From NCBI RefSeq assembly GCF_034479375.1, contig NZ_CP140155.1:1612001-1676000 (forward strand): a DNA stretch of 64,000 nucleotides. Reading direction: 5' to 3'. The stretch is from Rhodopseudomonas palustris. GTDB lineage: Bacteria; Pseudomonadota; Alphaproteobacteria; Rhizobiales; Xanthobacteraceae. Shown here piece by piece: positions 21,217-31,602 of the stretch (the stretch's first letter is position 1; the number at the start of each line of letters is the position of its first letter). The notes below the pieces were generated by a model, which had not been told where the DNA came from, made no database searches, and was given only the letters and a program-made list of their open reading frames with translations. The position numbers and the translations under genes were made by a program.

Positions 21217-21623
21217 GGCTATTCCTCCAAATAGGGGCTGTCGGGCAGTGACGGAATCCGGCAGGCACGGGTGCGACTTGTTGTTTTGGTGCCCAGCGTC
21301 CCCAAGTCAAGCCGGCATCTGGAGCGGCGCATCGTTACCCCGTTGAAACGATCGACGATTCGTCCCCGGCCGGTCTGCCGGGTTCCAGCTTGCGCGCACG
21401 CGACCGGTGCAGGAGCACCACCCGCGAGATCCAATGCGTGGCAAGCGGGGTACAGTTGAACAGGATTAACCATATCCGGAAGCCGCCGCCGGTCAGCCAT
21501 TTTGTTGACAGATCAGACAGATGGTAATGCGATCGTGGGACGGCCCGTGAGATTGCCCCCTGGGGAGGATTCAGATCGAATCCTGGTGGCGATCGATCCG
21601 GGCGCAGGGGAATTCACCGGCCG
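21217..21623. other. 407-bp divergent intergenic region between pepA and lptF
   Basis: No credible gene is visible; open frames here are short and lack homology that I recognise. It must contain promoters for pepA (minus) and the lptFG-lptD-surA cluster (plus). A TTGACA hexamer at 21505-21510 could be a -35 element for lptF, but the -10 at the right distance (TGCGAT) is weak. Confidence 0.5.
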
Positions 21624-22790
21624 ATGGGCTCCATCGATAGCTATATTTTCCGCACGACTCTCACGTCGTTCGCGGTGGTCATGGCCAGCCTCACCGGCGT
21701 GATCTGGATCACCCAGGCTTTGCGTGGCATCGACTTGATGACCAGCCAGGGCCAGACCATCGTGACGTTTCTCGGCCTGACCGGCCTCGCCGTCCCCGTG
21801 CTGATCCTGGTGATCGCCCCGATCGCGTTGATGATCGCGGTGGCGCATACGCTGAACCGGCTCGCGACCGACTCCGAAATCATCGTGATGAACGCCGCCG
21901 GCCTGTCGCCGCTGCGACTGTTCCGGCCGTTCGTCTATGCCACGATCGTCGTCGCGGGTCTCGTCACCCTGATCGGCTCCTATATCGCGCCGGACGGGTT
22001 GCGTCGCATCGCCCGGTGGGACAGCGAAATCACCGCCGATGTCCTCGCCAATGTGCTGCAGCCCGGCCGCTTCGCGCAGCTCGAGCAGAACCTGACCATC
22101 CGCGTCCGCGAGCGGCAGCCCGGCGGGCTTCTCGTCGGCGTTTTCATCGATGACCGCCGCGACCCGAACGATCGTGTCAGCATCATCGCCGACCACGGCA
22201 CGGTGCTGAAGAACAAGGACGGCTCCTTCCTCGTGCTCGAGGATGGCCATCTCGAACGTTTCCAGGGCGGCAAGCAGGAGCCGGCGCTGGTCGCCTTCAG
22301 CCGCTATGCGTTCGATATGTCGAAATTCTCCCGGGCCCGCGACGTCGCCTACGGGATCCGCGAGCATTATCTCTGGGAATTGATCTGGCCGGATCCGAAA
22401 GATCCGCTGCTGGTTCAATTGCCGACGCAGTTCCGCTCGGAGATGCACGACCGCCTGCTGGCGCCGATTTATCCGTTCTTCTTCGCGGCAGTGACATTCG
22501 CATTTCTGGGAATGCCAAGAACCACGCGCCAGAGTCGGAATTTCTCGATGGTCGGCGCGGTTCTGTGCGCGTTCGTCGTCCGGCTCGCGGGATTCGCGCT
22601 GTCCGTGGTCGCCAACCACACGCCTTATATTGCCGGCCTGCAATATCTGTTGCTCGCCGTCGCGATCGCCGTGAGCGTCTGGCTGATCCGGCGCAACGTG
22701 GTGATCGAACCGCCCGCACTGCTCGTCGACGCGTTCAACGCCCTCACCGCTTCGCTCAGCCGGCTGGTCCGGCGGCCGATGCCGGCGTGA
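21624..22790 (+). CDS. lptF: LPS export ABC transporter permease LptF
   Basis: Inner-membrane permease that, with LptG and the LptB ATPase, extracts lipopolysaccharide and passes it to LptC/A/D. The product (388 residues, MGSIDSYIFRTTLTSFAVVM) has three N-terminal TM helices, a periplasmic jellyroll region (~130-280) and three C-terminal TM helices (YPFFFAAVTFAFLGMP onward). The N-terminal position and the following gene identify it as LptF rather than LptG. lptG starts within a few bases, giving the usual lptFG pair, here followed directly by lptD. Confidence 0.93.
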   Translation: MGSIDSYIFRTTLTSFAVVMASLTGVIWITQALRGIDLMTSQGQTIVTFLGLTGLAVPVLILVIAPIALMIAVAHTLNRLATDSEIIVMNAAGLSPLRLFRPFVYATIVVAGLVTLIGSYIAPDGLRRIARWDSEITADVLANVLQPGRFAQLEQNLTIRVRERQPGGLLVGVFIDDRRDPNDRVSIIADHGTVLKNKDGSFLVLEDGHLERFQGGKQEPALVAFSRYAFDMSKFSRARDVAYGIREHYLWELIWPDPKDPLLVQLPTQFRSEMHDRLLAPIYPFFFAAVTFAFLGMPRTTRQSRNFSMVGAVLCAFVVRLAGFALSVVANHTPYIAGLQYLLLAVAIAVSVWLIRRNVVIEPPALLVDAFNALTASLSRLVRRPMPA

Positions 22791-22803
22791 TGCGGTGCCC
22801 GCC

Positions 22804-23889
22804 ATGGTGTTGAACACGCTCGGACGCTATTTCGCCGCCCGTTTCGTCACGTCGGCTCTCGGCGTGTTTTTCGGCCTGTTCGTGCTGCTGGTGTTCGTCG
22901 ATTACATCGATCTGTTGCGCCGCGCCGGCGGCCTTGCCGTCTCTGCCTTCGTGATCGCCCAGGCGTCGTTTTTCCGGGTGCCGCAATTGCTCGAACGGTT
23001 GCTGCCGTTCTGCATCCTGATCGGCGCCATGACCTGCTACCTCGCCCTGTCGCGCCGGCTCGAACTGGTGATCGCGCGCGCCGCCGGCATGTCGGCGTGG
23101 CAGTTCATCGCTCCGGCGCTGTGGAGCGCGCTCGCGCTGGGCGTGTTCGCCAGCGCGGTCTTCAATCCGATGTCGGCCTACATGCAGGAACGCGCCAAGC
23201 AGATGGAGGCCGAATTGTTCGGCCAGGGCTCGGGCAGCCTGCAGGATGCCAACGGCTTCTGGATGAATCAGGTCAGCCCCGAGGGACAGTCGATCATCAA
23301 CGCGGCGCGGAGCCAGCAGCAGGGAGCGGTGCTGACCGGAATCAGCGTGTTCCGGTTCGAGCCCGATTTCCAGTTCAAGGACCGAATCGAAGCCCGCGAG
23401 GCGGTGCTCGAGCCCGGCTACTGGCTGCTGAAAGACGTTCGAAAATTCACCCTCGATTCCGCACCCGAGGAGCAGGAGAGCCTCCGGCTGCCGACGGCGT
23501 TGACGCTGGCGCAGGTCCGGAACAGCTTTGCCACGCCCGAAAGTGTGTCATTTTGGCAACTTCCGGCCTACATCAGGGCCTCGGAGAGTTCCGGATTCGC
23601 GACGGCGGGGTACCGCTTGCAGTATCACAAGCTGCTGGCAAAGCCGTTTTTGCTGGCCGCGATGGTGATGCTAGCTGCTTCTGTCAGCTTGCGATTCTTC
23701 CGTTTCGGCGGCGTGCAAAAGATGGTTTTGAGTGGCGTGGGGGCAGGCTTTCTGCTCTATATCCTGTCGAAAGTGACTGAGGATTTGAGCAAGGCTGAAT
23801 TGATGCATCCGCTTGCTGCGGCGTGGTTGCCCGTGTGTGTGGGCGGCCTCGCTGGTTTTTTGGCCTTGCTGTACCAGGAGGACGGGTAG
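22804..23889 (+). CDS. lptG: LPS export ABC transporter permease LptG
   Basis: Partner permease of LptF in the LptB2FG complex. The start is taken as ATG 22804 (MVLNTLGRYFAARFVTSALG); a GTG at 22795 in the same frame is an alternative, giving a gap of 13 or 4 bp after lptF. Three N-terminal TM helices include the LLERLLPFCILIGAMTCYLA stretch, followed by a periplasmic domain and three C-terminal helices (LLAAMVMLAASVSLRFFRF). Length is 361 residues. The stop overlaps or abuts the lptD start. Confidence 0.93.
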   Translation: MVLNTLGRYFAARFVTSALGVFFGLFVLLVFVDYIDLLRRAGGLAVSAFVIAQASFFRVPQLLERLLPFCILIGAMTCYLALSRRLELVIARAAGMSAWQFIAPALWSALALGVFASAVFNPMSAYMQERAKQMEAELFGQGSGSLQDANGFWMNQVSPEGQSIINAARSQQQGAVLTGISVFRFEPDFQFKDRIEAREAVLEPGYWLLKDVRKFTLDSAPEEQESLRLPTALTLAQVRNSFATPESVSFWQLPAYIRASESSGFATAGYRLQYHKLLAKPFLLAAMVMLAASVSLRFFRFGGVQKMVLSGVGAGFLLYILSKVTEDLSKAELMHPLAAAWLPVCVGGLAGFLALLYQEDG

Positions 23890-23894
23890 TGGCC

Positions 23895-26411
23895 ATGATC
23901 GCCGCCCTCCGAGACGAGCTGCCTGCCTTGCCGCGGCGCACCATCGTGCGCAGTAAGCGCTCCCTCATGGCCAGTTGCGCGATTCCATTGGCCGCCCTGC
24001 TGCTGGCGGGCGCCGTCGATCTTGCGTCGATCTCGTCGGCGGAGGCGCAGAGCTACACCTATAATCCGCGCCCGGTACGGCCGCGTCCGCCCCAGACGGG
24101 GACGGACGGGCAGATGCTCGTCCAGGCGACCGAGGTCAATTACGACTACAACAACCAGCGGGTATCGGCCGTCGGCAACGTCCAGATGTTCTTCAACGGC
24201 ACCACCGTCGAAGCCGATCGGCTGGTGTACGACCAGAACACCAAGCGTCTGCGCGCCGAAGGCAACGTCCGCATGACGGACGCGACCGGCAAGATCACCT
24301 ACGCCAACATGCTCGATCTGAGCGACGACTACCGGGACGGGTTCGTCGATTCGCTGCGCGTCGACACCGCCGAAGACACCCGCATCGCGGCGTCGCGCGC
24401 CGATCGCACCGATGGCGATTACAACGTGTTTCAGAACGGCGTCTACACCGCCTGCGCGCCCTGCAAGGATGATCCGAAAAAGCCCCCGCTGTGGCAGGTC
24501 AAGGGCGCGCGGATCATCCACGACCAGACCGACAAGATGCTGTATTTCGAGAACGCCCAACTCGAATTCTTCGGCGTTCCGCTGGCCTATCTGCCGTACT
24601 TCTCGACACCCGATCCGACGGTGAAGCGCAAGACCGGCTTCCTGATGCCGTTCTATACGAGCAACACCAATTTCGGCGTGGGCTTCGAAGTTCCGTTCTA
24701 TTGGGCGCTCGCACCGGATTACGACATCACCCTGACGCCGCGGATCACGACCAAGCAGGGCGTGCTGATGCAGACCGAGTTCCGCCAGCGTTTGCTGGAC
24801 GGCGCTTATCAGATCCGCGCTTACGGCATCAGCCAGACCGATCCCGCGGCCTTCGGCACCAATCCGGGCAACCGCACGTTGCGCGGCGCCGTCGATACCA
24901 AAGGCGAGTTTGCGCTGAACGACAAATGGGTGTTCGGCTGGGAAGGCGTGCTGCTGTCCGACCGCGCGTTCTTCCTCGACTATCGGCTGGCACAATATCG
25001 CGACAGCTGGGGCACCTTCCTCAATCAGACCACGGAAGCGACCTCGCAGATTTATCTGACCGGCGTCGGTAACCGCTCCTATTTCGATCTGCGGGCGATC
25101 CACTATCTCGGTTGGGCGGCCGCCGACATTCAGGGCCAGATTCCGGTCATCCACCCGGTGCTCGACTATTCGAAGACGCTCGATCGCAACATCTTCGGCG
25201 GCGAGGTCAGCTTCAGGACCAACCTCACCAGCCTGAGCCGCCAGACCGCGCAGTTCGACCCGATCACCACGATCGCCAATACGACGGGGCTGTGCGCAAA
25301 TGGCGCAATTGCAGCGATGTCGGCGGATACACTTCAGGGGTTGCCGTCGAGCTGCCTGCTGCGCGGCATTCCCGGCACCTACACCCGGGCAACCGCCGAG
25401 GCGCAATGGCGCCGGTCGTTCACCGACCCCTACGGTCAGATCTGGACGCCGTTCGCGTCCGTCCGCATGGATGCGATCGATTCGTCGATCTCGAACCAGC
25501 CGGGCGTGTCGAACTATCTCCCTGTCGGCGACACCCAGGCGTTCCGGGTGATGCCGACGATCGGCCTCGAATATCGCTATCCGTTCATCAACGTGCAGCC
25601 GTGGGGCACCACGACGATCGAGCCGATCGCGCAGGTCATCGTTCGCCCGAATGAAACCTACGCCGGCAAGCTGCCGAACGAGGACGCGCAGAGCATGGTG
25701 TTCGACACCAGCAATCTGTTCAGCGTCGACAAGTTTTCCGGATACGACCGCGTCGAAGGCGGCGGCCGCGCCAATGTCGGCATTCAGGCGACCACACAAT
25801 TCGATCGTGGCGGCGCGATCAACGTCCTGTTCGGCCAATCCTATCAGTTGTTCGGACAGAACTCCTACGCGGTGAGGGACATCACCAATACCGGCCTCGA
25901 TTCCGGTCTCGCGACGGCCCGTTCCGACTATGTCGGCCGCGTCTCGTACTCGCCGAATTCGACCTACAAGTTCACCACCCGTGCGCGCCTCGACGAGGCG
26001 ACGCTCGCCGTCAACCGCTTCGAGGCCGAAGCCAGCGCTTCGTTCAATCGCTGGTCCGTCAGCATGATCTACGGCAGCTACGCGGCGCAGCCGGACCTCG
26101 GGTTCCTGACACGACGTCAGGGGATCCTCACCACGGGTTCCGTCAAGGTAGCGTCGAACTGGGTCGTCTCGGGCGGCGCCCGGTGGGACCTTGAGGCAAA
26201 CCGCATCAATCAGTACATTGTTGGTGCCGGCTATGTGGACGACTGTTTCGTGATGGCGGTGAACTATGTCACCGGCTATTCGTACGCCAATTACGGAACA
26301 ACGCCGACGCTGAATCATTCGGTCATGCTGCAAATCGGGCTGCGGACCATCGGCATGAGCGCGATGCAACAGAGCGTATCGGGCGCGTCGAGCGGCGTTT
26401 TCAGCCAGTAG
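23895..26411 (+). CDS. lptD: LPS assembly protein LptD (outer-membrane beta-barrel)
   Basis: Outer-membrane component that inserts LPS into the outer leaflet with LptE. From ATG 23895 (MIAALRDELPALPRRTIVRS) the protein has 838 residues; an in-frame GTG at 23889 overlapping the lptG stop is an alternative. The signal sequence probably lies at about residues 25-52 and ends SSAEAQ. An LptA/OstA-like jellyroll follows (~70-170: VSAVGNVQMFFNGTTVEADR, RLRAEGNVRMTDATGKITY), then the long barrel with many aromatic-rich strands. Cysteines in YTACAPCKDD and further on could form the inter-domain disulphides known in LptD. Its place after lptFG and before surA links LPS export with barrel folding. Confidence 0.93.
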   Translation: MIAALRDELPALPRRTIVRSKRSLMASCAIPLAALLLAGAVDLASISSAEAQSYTYNPRPVRPRPPQTGTDGQMLVQATEVNYDYNNQRVSAVGNVQMFFNGTTVEADRLVYDQNTKRLRAEGNVRMTDATGKITYANMLDLSDDYRDGFVDSLRVDTAEDTRIAASRADRTDGDYNVFQNGVYTACAPCKDDPKKPPLWQVKGARIIHDQTDKMLYFENAQLEFFGVPLAYLPYFSTPDPTVKRKTGFLMPFYTSNTNFGVGFEVPFYWALAPDYDITLTPRITTKQGVLMQTEFRQRLLDGAYQIRAYGISQTDPAAFGTNPGNRTLRGAVDTKGEFALNDKWVFGWEGVLLSDRAFFLDYRLAQYRDSWGTFLNQTTEATSQIYLTGVGNRSYFDLRAIHYLGWAAADIQGQIPVIHPVLDYSKTLDRNIFGGEVSFRTNLTSLSRQTAQFDPITTIANTTGLCANGAIAAMSADTLQGLPSSCLLRGIPGTYTRATAEAQWRRSFTDPYGQIWTPFASVRMDAIDSSISNQPGVSNYLPVGDTQAFRVMPTIGLEYRYPFINVQPWGTTTIEPIAQVIVRPNETYAGKLPNEDAQSMVFDTSNLFSVDKFSGYDRVEGGGRANVGIQATTQFDRGGAINVLFGQSYQLFGQNSYAVRDITNTGLDSGLATARSDYVGRVSYSPNSTYKFTTRARLDEATLAVNRFEAEASASFNRWSVSMIYGSYAAQPDLGFLTRRQGILTTGSVKVASNWVVSGGARWDLEANRINQYIVGAGYVDDCFVMAVNYVTGYSYANYGTTPTLNHSVMLQIGLRTIGMSAMQQSVSGASSGVFSQ

Positions 26412-26468
26412 CGCCGACCACATTCGGGCAGCCCCCGTTTCTGATCAATCACATCGGCTGGGAGGCAT

Positions 26469-27407
26469 ATGCGACCCATGACGACCAAGGTTTCCTTTCG
26501 TATTTTCGCTCTGGCGCTGGCCTGCGCCGTCACCATGTGGGGCGGAATCGGACCCACGCGCGCGCAGTCCGTCGCCGTCATGGTCAATGGCGAGCCGATC
26601 ACCAATTTCGACATCGAGCAGCGCTCCAAGCTCGACAGACTGTCGAACCAATCCCGCACGCGTCAGCAGATTCTCGACGAACTGATCGACGAGAAAGTCA
26701 AAATCAGGGAAGGCAAGAAGTTCGGCGTCAACCCGACCGATTCCGACATCGATTCGTCGTTCGCGAGCATGAGTTCGCGGATGCGGATGTCGCCGGATCA
26801 GATGGTGAAAATGCTCGCCGCTCAGGGCATCCGCCCGGGCACATTGAAGTCCAAGATCAAGGCCGAGATGGTCTGGACCAGCCTGGTGCGCGGCCGCTTC
26901 AAGGACAGCCTGCTGGTCGGCGAGAAGGATATCCAGGCGCAGCTCGCCGCAAAGGGCGGCGACGAAAAGGCCACGACCGAGAGCTTCGAGTATCGGATGC
27001 GACCGGTCGTGCTGATCGTGTCGCGCGGCTCCGGCGCGGGCGCGGTGGAAGCTCGGCGCAAGGAAGCCGAGTCGCTGCGCGGCCGCGTGCAGAGTTGCGC
27101 GGACGCCGATCGCATCTTCAAGGCACTGCCGAACGCGGCGATCCGCGGCACGGTCGTCAAGACGTCGGCCGACCTCCCGCCTGCGCTGCGCGAGATCCTG
27201 GACAAGACCCCGGTCGGCCAGATGACGGCGCCGGAAGCGACCAAGCAGGGGATCGAGATGGTGGCGCTGTGCTCGCGCAAGCCCACCACGGCCGACACGC
27301 CGATGAAGCGCGAAATCCGCGAAAAGATGTACGCGGAAAAATTTCAGGCCAAGTCGAAGGACTATTTGCGCGAGTCGCGCAATGCCGCGATGATCGAGTA
27401 TCGCTAG
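26469..27407 (+). CDS. surA: SurA-like periplasmic chaperone / peptidylprolyl isomerase
   Basis: Periplasmic chaperone for outer-membrane proteins. GGGAGG precedes ATG 26469 ([20 protein letters not shown]), and a signal peptide ends near PTRAQS. The SurA N-terminal domain follows ([40 protein letters not shown]). Only one parvulin-like region is present (~165-275: [17 protein letters not shown]), and it looks degenerate, so isomerase activity is doubtful. The 312-residue length is shorter than E. coli SurA (about 430), as is usual in rhizobiales. It sits between lptD, a likely client, and pdxA. Confidence 0.88.
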   Translation: MRPMTTKVSFRIFALALACAVTMWGGIGPTRAQSVAVMVNGEPITNFDIEQRSKLDRLSNQSRTRQQILDELIDEKVKIREGKKFGVNPTDSDIDSSFASMSSRMRMSPDQMVKMLAAQGIRPGTLKSKIKAEMVWTSLVRGRFKDSLLVGEKDIQAQLAAKGGDEKATTESFEYRMRPVVLIVSRGSGAGAVEARRKEAESLRGRVQSCADADRIFKALPNAAIRGTVVKTSADLPPALREILDKTPVGQMTAPEATKQGIEMVALCSRKPTTADTPMKREIREKMYAEKFQAKSKDYLRESRNAAMIEYR

Positions 27408-27468
27408 GGCCGCGGACAGGCACCGCGCGAGTTCGCGCGGCACGGCCGCGTCCGGCGACGGACCAGGA

Positions 27469-28473
27469 ATGACCAGACCACTAGCCTTGTCGCTCGGCGA
27501 GCCCGCGGGCATCGGCCCCGATATCACGATCGCGGCGTGGATGCGCCGCGACGCGGTCGATCTACCGCCGTTCTATCTGCTCGGCGACCGCGATTGCGTG
27601 GCGCGGCGCGCGCAGCTGTTGGGCGTCGACATCCCGATCGCGGAGGTGTGTGCCGAACAGGCCGCCGAGACCTTTGCGACCGCCCTGCCCGTCGTGGCGA
27701 CAGGACATGCCGCGACGGCAGACCCCGGCAGGCCGGACGCCACCAGCGCCGCCGCTGCGATCGCGTCGATCCGCCGGGCGGTGGACGATGTCGGCGCCGG
27801 TCGGGCGGCCGCAGTGGTCACCAATCCGATCGCCAAGAGCGTGTTGTATCAGGCCGGCTTCGCGCACCCCGGCCACACCGAATTCCTCGCCGAACTGGCG
27901 CGCGGCGACGGGGCCGCGCCACAGCCGGTGATGATGCTGTGGTGTCCGAGCCTCGCCGTGGTGCCGGTCACCATTCATGTTTCGCTGCGCGACGCGATCG
28001 CGCAGCTCACGACCGAACTGATCGTTTCGACCGCACGCATCGTGGTGCAAGATCTGCAACGCCGCCTCGGCATCGCCGCGCCGCGGCTCGTGCTCGCGGG
28101 CCTCAACCCGCACGCCGGCGAAGACGGCGCGCTGGGGGGCGAGGATCGCGCCATCGTCGCGCCGGCGGTGGAAATCCTGCGCCGCGACGGGATCGACGCC
28201 CGCGGGCCGCTGCCCGCCGATACGATGTTTCATGCCGCCGCTCGCAAGACCTACGACTGCGCGATCTGCATGTATCACGACCAGGCGCTGATCCCGATCA
28301 AGACCATCGCCTTCGACGAAGGCGTCAACGTCACGCTCGGTCTCCCCTTCATCCGCACATCGCCCGATCACGGCACGGCATTCGACATCGCCGGCACCGG
28401 GCGCGCCGATCCTTCGAGCCTGATCGCCGCGCTGAAACTCGCGGCCCGGATGGCTGCGGCGCCTTCGCCATGA
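27469..28473 (+). CDS. pdxA: 4-hydroxythreonine-4-phosphate dehydrogenase
   Basis: NAD-dependent oxidation step in DXP-dependent pyridoxal phosphate synthesis. The product starts [20 protein letters not shown] (334 residues). Metal-binding and substrate motifs are seen: [29 protein letters not shown] and [11 protein letters not shown], with the final [18 protein letters not shown] block. The stop overlaps the rsmA start by four bases (ATGA at 28470-28473), implying translational coupling. The surA-pdxA-rsmA order is widely conserved. Confidence 0.97.
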   Translation: MTRPLALSLGEPAGIGPDITIAAWMRRDAVDLPPFYLLGDRDCVARRAQLLGVDIPIAEVCAEQAAETFATALPVVATGHAATADPGRPDATSAAAAIASIRRAVDDVGAGRAAAVVTNPIAKSVLYQAGFAHPGHTEFLAELARGDGAAPQPVMMLWCPSLAVVPVTIHVSLRDAIAQLTTELIVSTARIVVQDLQRRLGIAAPRLVLAGLNPHAGEDGALGGEDRAIVAPAVEILRRDGIDARGPLPADTMFHAAARKTYDCAICMYHDQALIPIKTIAFDEGVNVTLGLPFIRTSPDHGTAFDIAGTGRADPSSLIAALKLAARMAAAPSP

Positions 28474-29333
28474 GCGCGATCGACGGCCTGCCGCCGCTGC
28501 GCGACGTGATCAAGCGCCACGACCTCGCCGCGAAGAAATCGCTCGGCCAGAATTTCCTGCTCGACCTAAATCTCACCGCCCGGATCGCGCGCGCCGCCGG
28601 CCCGCTCGAAGATGTCACCGTGGTCGAGATCGGCCCCGGCCCCGGCGGATTGACCCGCGCGCTGCTCGCCACCGGCGCCCGGCGCGTGATAGCGATCGAG
28701 CGCGATGAGCGCGCGCTCGGCGCGCTCGAGGAAATCGCCGCGCACTACCCGGGCAGGCTGGAGATCGTCTGCGCCGACGCGATGGACTTCGATCCGCGGC
28801 CGCTGCTGGGGAATGCGCGCGCAAAGATCGTCGCCAACCTGCCCTACAACATCGCCACGCCGCTCCTGATCGGCTGGCTCTGCGCCGAGCCGTGGCCGCC
28901 CTGGTACGACATGATGGTGCTGATGTTTCAGCGCGAGGTGGCGCAGCGCATCGTCGCGCGCGAAGACGACGACGCCTACGGCCGGCTCGCGGTGCTGTCG
29001 AACTGGCGGTGCGAGACCGGGATGCTGTTCGACATCGCGCCTTCGGCCTTCGTGCCGCAGCCCAAGGTGACCTCCTCCGTGGTCCGCCTGGTCCCCCGCG
29101 CGGCGCCCCATCCTTGCGACCGCGCGGCACTGGAGCAGGTCGCGGCCGCCGCGTTCGGACAGCGCCGCAAGATGCTCCGGCAGAGCCTCAAGGCGCTCGG
29201 CGTCGATCCGGCGCGACTGGCCGAGGCCGCCGGGATCGATCCGACACGCCGCGCCGAGACCGTGCCGGTCTCCGGCTTTGTTGCCATGGCGAATGAATTG
29301 ACCGATATACGAGCTACAAAAAACACACCCTAA
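28470..29333 (+). CDS. rsmA: 16S rRNA dimethyladenosine transferase (A1518/A1519)
   Basis: KsgA-type SAM-dependent methyltransferase modifying two adjacent adenosines in helix 45 during small-subunit maturation. The start at 28470 ([20 protein letters not shown]) overlaps the pdxA stop. Visible motifs are [13 protein letters not shown], the SAM-binding [15 protein letters not shown], the catalytic [11 protein letters not shown] and a C-terminal helical domain with [12 protein letters not shown]. The 287-residue length is normal. It is last in the run with surA and pdxA; a separate dehydrogenase gene follows 13 bp later. Confidence 0.97.
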   Translation: MSAIDGLPPLRDVIKRHDLAAKKSLGQNFLLDLNLTARIARAAGPLEDVTVVEIGPGPGGLTRALLATGARRVIAIERDERALGALEEIAAHYPGRLEIVCADAMDFDPRPLLGNARAKIVANLPYNIATPLLIGWLCAEPWPPWYDMMVLMFQREVAQRIVAREDDDAYGRLAVLSNWRCETGMLFDIAPSAFVPQPKVTSSVVRLVPRAAPHPCDRAALEQVAAAAFGQRRKMLRQSLKALGVDPARLAEAAGIDPTRRAETVPVSGFVAMANELTDIRATKNTP

Positions 29334-29346
29334 GGGAGAGACCGAC

Positions 29347-30405
29347 ATGACGCAGATGCGTCGCCAATCGCTGGTGAAATTCGACGCCCCGCTGTGCGAG
29401 ACCATCATCGACACGCCGAAGCCGCAGGGCCGCGAAGTGCTGGTCCGGATCGAGCGCTGCGGGCTGTGCCATTCCGATCTGCACATTCAGGACGGCTACG
29501 CCGATCTCGGCGGCGGCAAGAAGCTCGACACGACGCGTGGCATGACGCTGCCGTTCACGCTCGGCCACGAAATCGCCGGCGTGGTCGATGAAGTCGGCCC
29601 CGATGCGCCGGCCGATCTGGTCGGCAAGAAGAAGGCGGTGTTTCCCTGGATCGGCTGCGGCAAGTGCCGCGACTGCCTCGCCGGCGACGAGAACCTCTGC
29701 ACCAAAAACCGCTTCCTCGGCGTCGCGATCGACGGCGGCTTCGCCACCCACGTGCTGGTGCCCGACGCGAAGTATCTGCTCGACTACGACCCGCTGCCGA
29801 CCAATGTCGCGGCGACGCTGATGTGCTCCGGCATCACCGCCTATGGCGCGCTGAAGCGCCTGGTGGACCTGCCGCGTCAGCGCAACATCCTGCTGATCGG
29901 CCTCGGCGGCGTCGGCATGATGGGCCTGTCGCTCGCGCAGGCGATGTTCAAGCAGCCGATCTCGGTCGCGGATCTCAGCCCGGCCGCGCGCGACGCGGCG
30001 CTGCAGAACGGCGCCTCGTTCGCCTACGATCCGTCCGAGCCGGATGTGATCAAGCGCATCGTCAAGGAAAACGACGGCGGCTTCGACTGCATCGTGGATT
30101 TCGCCGGCAACGACAAGTCGATGAACTTCGCCGTCGGTACCGTGGCGCGCGGCGGCAAGATCGTCGTGTCCGGCCTGATGGGCGGTCAGTTCAGCCTGCC
30201 GATGGTGCAGTGGATCTACAAGCGCATGACCGTCGAGGGCTTCATGGTCGGCACGCTCGAAGAGACCAAGGAATTGCTGGCGCTGGCGCGCACCGGCAAG
30301 ATCAAGCCGACGCCGATGAAGGAAGAGCCGATGACCGACGTGCAGAAGTGGATCGATCAGTTGCGCGCCGGCAAGGTCGTCGGCCGCATCATGCTGACCA
30401 ACTAA
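29347..30405 (+). CDS. zinc-containing alcohol dehydrogenase (MDR superfamily)
   Basis: Medium-chain NAD(P)-dependent dehydrogenase with both zinc sites. The start MTQMRRQSLVKFDAPLCETI follows GGGAGAG closely. The catalytic zinc ligands are in CGLCHSDLH and GHEIAGVVDEVG; the structural zinc loop is CGKCRDCLAGDENLC. The Rossmann glycine motif is LLIGLGGVGMMGLSLAQ. The substrate cannot be set from sequence: relatives include primary alcohol dehydrogenases and cyclic acyl-CoA dehydrogenases of aromatic degradation. It lies 13 bp after rsmA and may be read through from that operon. Length 352 residues. Confidence 0.9.
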   Translation: MTQMRRQSLVKFDAPLCETIIDTPKPQGREVLVRIERCGLCHSDLHIQDGYADLGGGKKLDTTRGMTLPFTLGHEIAGVVDEVGPDAPADLVGKKKAVFPWIGCGKCRDCLAGDENLCTKNRFLGVAIDGGFATHVLVPDAKYLLDYDPLPTNVAATLMCSGITAYGALKRLVDLPRQRNILLIGLGGVGMMGLSLAQAMFKQPISVADLSPAARDAALQNGASFAYDPSEPDVIKRIVKENDGGFDCIVDFAGNDKSMNFAVGTVARGGKIVVSGLMGGQFSLPMVQWIYKRMTVEGFMVGTLEETKELLALARTGKIKPTPMKEEPMTDVQKWIDQLRAGKVVGRIMLTN

Positions 30406-30421
30406 TCGCGCTCCCGCGGAA

Positions 30422-30455
30422 CTGCATTGCGGGTTCCATTCCACCCGCAATGCAG
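30422..30455 (+). terminator. perfect 13-bp-stem hairpin after the alcohol dehydrogenase gene
   Basis: CTGCATTGCGGGT at 30422-30434 pairs with ACCCGCAATGCAG at 30443-30455 over an 8-nt loop, 17 bp after the stop codon. No T-run follows (GCCCGATTCTTG), so it is either a terminator of the low-U type or a 3'-end stabilising hairpin. Confidence 0.5.
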
Positions 30456-30564
30456 GCCCGATTCTTGTCCCAAGCCCACCGGATTTGCGGCTTATTGCGA
30501 CCCCATTTGATGCGGAAAACACGGCACGCCGAGTTTCCGTACCGCATCATGATCGGGGGATGCC

Positions 30565-31566
30565 ATGAGTCAGTCCACTGCGAAGGTCCTCAGCGCCGCC
30601 GGCGCCGGATTGGTCGCAAGCCTCGCCCTCACCGCCGTTCCCGATAGCGCCGCACACGCCGGCGAATGTCTCGCCGGCCCGAAGGGACCGGCGCCGGCGG
30701 GAAGCCATTGGTTCTACCGGACCGACCACACCAACAAGCGCAAATGCTGGTACGTTCGCGCAACGGGCGAACAGTCGGCGAAGCCGGCCGACACGGCCTC
30801 GACCGACGCGGCCGCAAGCGGCACGAACACTCCAGCCGATCCGACGACCGCCGCTGCCGGGCCGAAAGCCTCGCCCAAACCGGTCCGAACAACCGCAGAG
30901 ACATTGCATCCGTCGATCGCCAATGCGCGCGCCGAATTCGAGTCTCAGCCAGAACCCGCGCCGATGCGCGAAGCGGCCGAACCGGCACAGGCGTCTCAGT
31001 TCCCGGCGCCACTTCCTGCGATCACATCATCGTCCACTCCGCAGAACTCGGCCCAGACGGGCGATCAGCCCAGTGCGGGCCGAGGTTCGCCGATCGACCA
31101 ACGCTGGTCGGACGCCACCACGATCGATGCGTCCCCTGCTTCGACGGCGGATGCGTCGAGCAAGCTGCGCACGGCTGCGCAATCGGCGGCGGCCAAGGGC
31201 GCCACGCCCGCTGCGGCAGCGCTGTCCGCGAGCGGATCCGCATCCACGCTGATCGCGGCGCTTCTCGCCGCGCTCGCCCTCGCCGGCCTGATCGTCGGCG
31301 GCATCGTCAAATTCGGCAGGCGCGAGCCTGTCGTTCGTCGCGATCCCAACGGCCGTCCGGATATCTGGCGCGACGCGCCGAGATCGGCCGCAGCCGATGA
31401 CGTCGCCGCCGAGCATAGCGCTCTGGATGTCGATCCGTCGCCGCCGACGCAGCCCGCCGAGCCGCCGGCCTGGATCAAGGCCGCGCGCCAGCGCCAAACC
31501 GAAGTGAAGAGCACCGACGAGATCGAGGAATTGCTGGCGCGCGCGCAGAAGCGTCCGGCCGCTTGA
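30565..31566 (+). CDS. hypothetical secreted/membrane-anchored protein, Ala/Pro-rich
   Basis: 333 residues from ATG 30565 (MSQSTAKVLSAAGAGLVASL), with GGGG a few bases upstream. A signal peptide ends around AAHAGE. A short conserved-looking block follows, GSHWFYRTDHTNKRKCWYVR, which resembles a motif seen near the N-terminus of many uncharacterised Bradyrhizobium exported proteins. Then comes a long Ala/Pro/Thr/Ser-rich stretch (~65-225), a TM segment (~230-250: LIAALLAALALAGLIVGGIV) and an acidic/basic C-terminal tail probably in the cytoplasm. Function unknown. It is convergent with gmk. Confidence 0.8.
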   Translation: MSQSTAKVLSAAGAGLVASLALTAVPDSAAHAGECLAGPKGPAPAGSHWFYRTDHTNKRKCWYVRATGEQSAKPADTASTDAAASGTNTPADPTTAAAGPKASPKPVRTTAETLHPSIANARAEFESQPEPAPMREAAEPAQASQFPAPLPAITSSSTPQNSAQTGDQPSAGRGSPIDQRWSDATTIDASPASTADASSKLRTAAQSAAAKGATPAAAALSASGSASTLIAALLAALALAGLIVGGIVKFGRREPVVRRDPNGRPDIWRDAPRSAAADDVAAEHSALDVDPSPPTQPAEPPAWIKAARQRQTEVKSTDEIEELLARAQKRPAA

Positions 31567-31602
31567 CCGAGGCTGCACGGAAGAGGCGTCGATACCCGCC
31601 CG

